Assembly (NCBI GenBank): GCA_012514545.1
Contig: JAAZAC010000160.1
Span: forward strand, 1-8,079
Source of the DNA: Actinomycetales bacterium
GTDB taxonomy: Bacteria > Actinomycetota > Actinomycetes > Actinomycetales > Cellulomonadaceae
DNA length: 8,079 nt
Direction of reading: 5' to 3'
The number at the start of each line of letters is the position of its first letter. Positions within the stretch are counted from its first letter, which is position 1. The notes beneath the pieces were generated by a model that saw only the letters and a list, made by a program, of their open reading frames with translations, had not been told where the DNA came from and searched no databases. Position numbers and translations under genes: made by a program. Positions 6,304 through 8,079 of this stretch are shown here, in pieces.

Positions 6304-6659
6304 GCGCCGTCCCCGTCGGACCGCTGCGCGTCCCGGGCGGCCAGGCGCGCCTCGGCCTCGGCGAGGCGTCCCTCCAGGTCGGCGACCTGGTCCTGCAGCG
6401 CGAGCACGCGCCGCACACCGGCGAGCGTGACGCCGTCGGACGTGAGGTCGAGCACGTCGCGCAGGCGGGCGATCTGGCGGCGGCTGTAGCGGCGCTGGTT
6501 GCCCTCCGAGCGGCTGGGCCGCACCACCTCCTGCTCGTCCAGGCGGCGCAGCTGCGCCACCGGGACGCCGAGGAGCTGGGCGACCTGGCCCACCGTGTAC
6601 AGGGCCGCGTCGGCGTCGTCGAGCTCGACCGGCTCGCGGCCGCGGCGCGGGTTGCCCAT
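6300..6659 (-). CDS. Short MerR-family regulator, HspR-like, 119 aa
   Basis: This is a DNA-binding transcription factor with an N-terminal MerR winged helix-turn-helix: LYTVGQVAQLLGVPVAQLRR (20-39) and QRRYSRRQIARLRDV (55-69). A linker, LTSDGVTLAGVRRVL, leads into a coiled coil (about 84-111, LQDQVADLEGRLAEAEARL) for dimerisation. There is no ligand-binding domain and no cysteine, so it is not a metal sensor of the classical MerR type. The architecture resembles HspR, the actinobacterial heat-shock repressor, but no dnaK, grpE or dnaJ gene is nearby and no HAIR-like operator was seen in the window. The ATG at 6659 is chosen over an upstream ATG at 6710 because a strong AGGAGG precedes it; the longer version would overlap the debranching-enzyme gene. 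The gene begins 28 bp after that gene and is coupled to the Nudix gene by a 4-base overlap. Its target is unknown. Confidence 0.88.
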   Translation of the reverse strand: MGNPRRGREPVELDDADAALYTVGQVAQLLGVPVAQLRRLDEQEVVRPSRSEGNQRRYSRRQIARLRDVLDLTSDGVTLAGVRRVLALQDQVADLEGRLAEAEARLAARDAQRSDGDGA

Positions 6660-6669
6660 CGCGGTCCTT

Positions 6670-6675
6670 CCTCCT
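6670..6675 (-). promoter_or_regulatory. Strong ribosome binding site of the MerR gene
   Basis: On the minus strand AGGAGG lies ten bases before the ATG at 6659, with further purines (AAGGA) after it. It is the strongest Shine-Dalgarno sequence I noticed in the window and decides the start codon against the upstream ATG at 6710. Confidence 0.75.
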
Positions 6676-6687
6676 GTGCTCTGCGCG

Positions 6688-8079
6688 TCAGCGCGCGGCG
6701 GCCTCCTCATCGTCGCACCTCGGATCGTCCCATCCCGGAGCGGCGCACGACGCCGACGCGCCGTCGACCCGCAGCCTGACCCCCTCCGGGAGGTCCGTGA
6801 CGGCCACCGTCGTCTCGTCCGCGACGAGGGTCGCGCGCGTGGTGCCGAGCGGCAGGCCGTCCACGCGGACCGGCGCGGCGTGCAGCTCGCCGTGCGGCAC
6901 GCACGCGTCGAGCCGCAGCGCGGCCCGGAGCAGCTCGTACGGGGCGGCGGCCGCCCAGGCCTGCGGCGAGCACGACGTGGGGTAGGGGACCGGCACAGGC
7001 TTGTCGGCGGCGTCGAAGCCGCAGAAGAGCTCGGGCAGCCGGCCGCGGAAGGCGCGCGCGGCGCGCAGCAGCGCCTCGAGGACGCGCTCGGCCTGCTCGG
7101 TGCACCCGTACCGGGCCAGGCCCGAGACGGCCAGCGTGGTGTCGTGCGGCCAGACCGAGCCGTTGTGGTAGCTGACCGGGTTGTAGGCCGCCGAGCCGCT
7201 GCCCAGCGTGCGGATGCCGAAGCCGGTGAACATCTCCGGCGACAGCAGGGCGTCGGCGACCTGGGGGGCGCGGTGGGGCGGGACGATCCCGCTCCACAGG
7301 CAGTGGCCCATGTTGGAGGCGAGCGCGTCGACGGGGCGCTTGTCGCGGTCGAGCGCGAGCGCGTACCAGCCGCGGTCGGGCAGCCAGAACGCGTCGTCGA
7401 ACGTGCGCTGCAGGTCGGCCGCGCGCCGGCGCCACTCGTCGGCCCCGCGGCCCTCCTCGAGCACGTCGGCCAGGTGGGCGCGGGCGCGGTAGGCGGCGTA
7501 GGCGTACCCCTGGACCTCCGCGAGCGCGATCGGGGGCACCGCGAACGTGCCGTCGGGGAACGCGATCGAGTCGTACGAGTCCTTCCAGCCCTGGTTGACC
7601 AGGCCGCGGTCGGTCCGCCGCTGGTACTCGAGGAACCCGTCGCCGTCGCGGTCGCCGTGCGTCGTCATCCACTCGAGCGCCGCATCCACCGCCGGCAGGA
7701 GCGGCGCGATCGTCCCGGCCGGCGCGCCCCAGCGCAGCGCCCGGTCGACGAGGACGACGAAAAGGGGCGTCGCGTCGATCGAGCCGAAGTAGACCGACGA
7801 GCCGCCGAGGGCGAGATCGTGGTCCATGCCGAGACGCACCTCGTGGAGGATCTTGCCCGGCTCCTCCTCGGTCATCGGGTCGTCGCGACGACCCTGCAGG
7901 CGCGCGAGCGTGCGCAGCGTGCCGATCGCGAGCGACGGCGCGAACGGCACCGCCATCCAGCTCGTCAGCAGCGAGTCCCGCCCGAACAGGGCCATGAACC
8001 AGGGCGCGCCGGCGGCGACGACGTCGTCGTCCGGGTGAGCGGGGTCGACGATGCGCAGCGCGCCGAGGTCGCGCTCGGT
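6688..8079 (-). CDS. Glycogen debranching / amylo-alpha-1,6-glucosidase-like enzyme, C-terminal 463 residues (5' end outside window)
   Basis: The frame is open to the window edge, so the N-terminal part (in this family usually a GDE_N-type beta domain) is missing. The visible part is an (alpha/alpha)6-barrel glycosidase domain of the amylo-alpha-1,6-glucosidase type, which removes alpha-1,6 branches from glycogen-like glucans. Motifs, numbered from the first visible codon, are GAPWFMALFGRDS (24-36), NQGWKDSYDS (162-171), YHNGSVWPHDTTL (304-316), LPELFCGF (348-355) and PYPTSCSPQAWAA (365-377). Asp167, Asp313 and Glu350 lie in conserved motifs and are candidate catalytic or substrate-binding acids. 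The last 70 or so residues form a short tail after the barrel. The ATG at 7995 is internal, since the family homology continues upstream of it. The gene is followed after 28 bp by the MerR gene on the same strand. Activity on other oligosaccharides is possible, as many bacterial members are uncharacterised. Confidence 0.9.
   Translation of the reverse strand, partial: TERDLGALRIVDPAHPDDDVVAAGAPWFMALFGRDSLLTSWMAVPFAPSLAIGTLRTLARLQGRRDDPMTEEEPGKILHEVRLGMDHDLALGGSSVYFGSIDATPLFVVLVDRALRWGAPAGTIAPLLPAVDAALEWMTTHGDRDGDGFLEYQRRTDRGLVNQGWKDSYDSIAFPDGTFAVPPIALAEVQGYAYAAYRARAHLADVLEEGRGADEWRRRAADLQRTFDDAFWLPDRGWYALALDRDKRPVDALASNMGHCLWSGIVPPHRAPQVADALLSPEMFTGFGIRTLGSGSAAYNPVSYHNGSVWPHDTTLAVSGLARYGCTEQAERVLEALLRAARAFRGRLPELFCGFDAADKPVPVPYPTSCSPQAWAAAAPYELLRAALRLDACVPHGELHAAPVRVDGLPLGTTRATLVADETTVAVTDLPEGVRLRVDGASASCAAPGWDDPRCDDEEAAAR

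Noticed and set aside
6660..6710. Longer N-terminus of the MerR protein starting at 6710
   Set aside because: It would overlap the debranching-enzyme gene and ignore the strong AGGAGG at 6670-6675 that serves the ATG at 6659.
1..8079. CRISPR array, tRNA or rRNA genes, insertion sequences, phage or defence genes
   Set aside because: No regularly spaced repeats, cloverleaf-like segments, transposase or integrase motifs or terminal inverted repeats were seen; the window is almost fully occupied by the listed genes.

Overview
The window is very GC-rich (about three quarters G+C by eye) and almost entirely coding. Codon positions are strongly GC-biased, GTG starts are common and intergenic gaps are short. 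With an actinobacterial-type aconitase, a GWDN-type APH-fold protein, an HspR-like MerR regulator and apparent leaderless start sites, this points to a high-GC actinomycete, perhaps of the Cellulomonas/Micrococcales type. The genus is inferred from style, not from a search.

Left side, plus strand: the window opens inside the aconitase gene (acnA, TCA cycle), whose C-terminal 671 codons are present. A small DUF1801-family protein follows 53 bp downstream with its own Shine-Dalgarno sequence. These two genes converge on a minus-strand stack across a 44 bp gap that holds a perfect two-copy 11 bp tandem repeat but no clear terminator.

Right side, minus strand (read right to left): six genes are packed head to tail. 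They are a glycogen debranching (amylo-alpha-1,6-glucosidase-like) enzyme cut by the window edge, a short HspR-like MerR regulator, a CoA-diphosphatase-type Nudix hydrolase, an arginase-fold protein, a class I glutamine amidotransferase, and a protein joining a nucleotidyltransferase domain to an aminoglycoside-phosphotransferase-fold kinase domain. MerR/Nudix and amidotransferase/NT-APH each overlap by four bases (GTGA), which implies translational coupling. The stack therefore looks like three modules: debranching enzyme-MerR-Nudix, the arginase-fold gene alone, and amidotransferase-NT-APH.

The second and third modules each begin with a TANNNT hexamer exactly six bases before the start codon and no Shine-Dalgarno sequence, the geometry expected of leaderless actinobacterial promoters. 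The most unusual protein is the arginase-fold one: it keeps the four metal-binding aspartates, but both metal-binding histidines and the proton-shuttle histidine appear replaced. The NT-APH fusion is the other gene with uncertain chemistry. No mobile element, RNA gene, CRISPR array or defence system was seen, and most of the window reads as chromosomal housekeeping and accessory metabolism.
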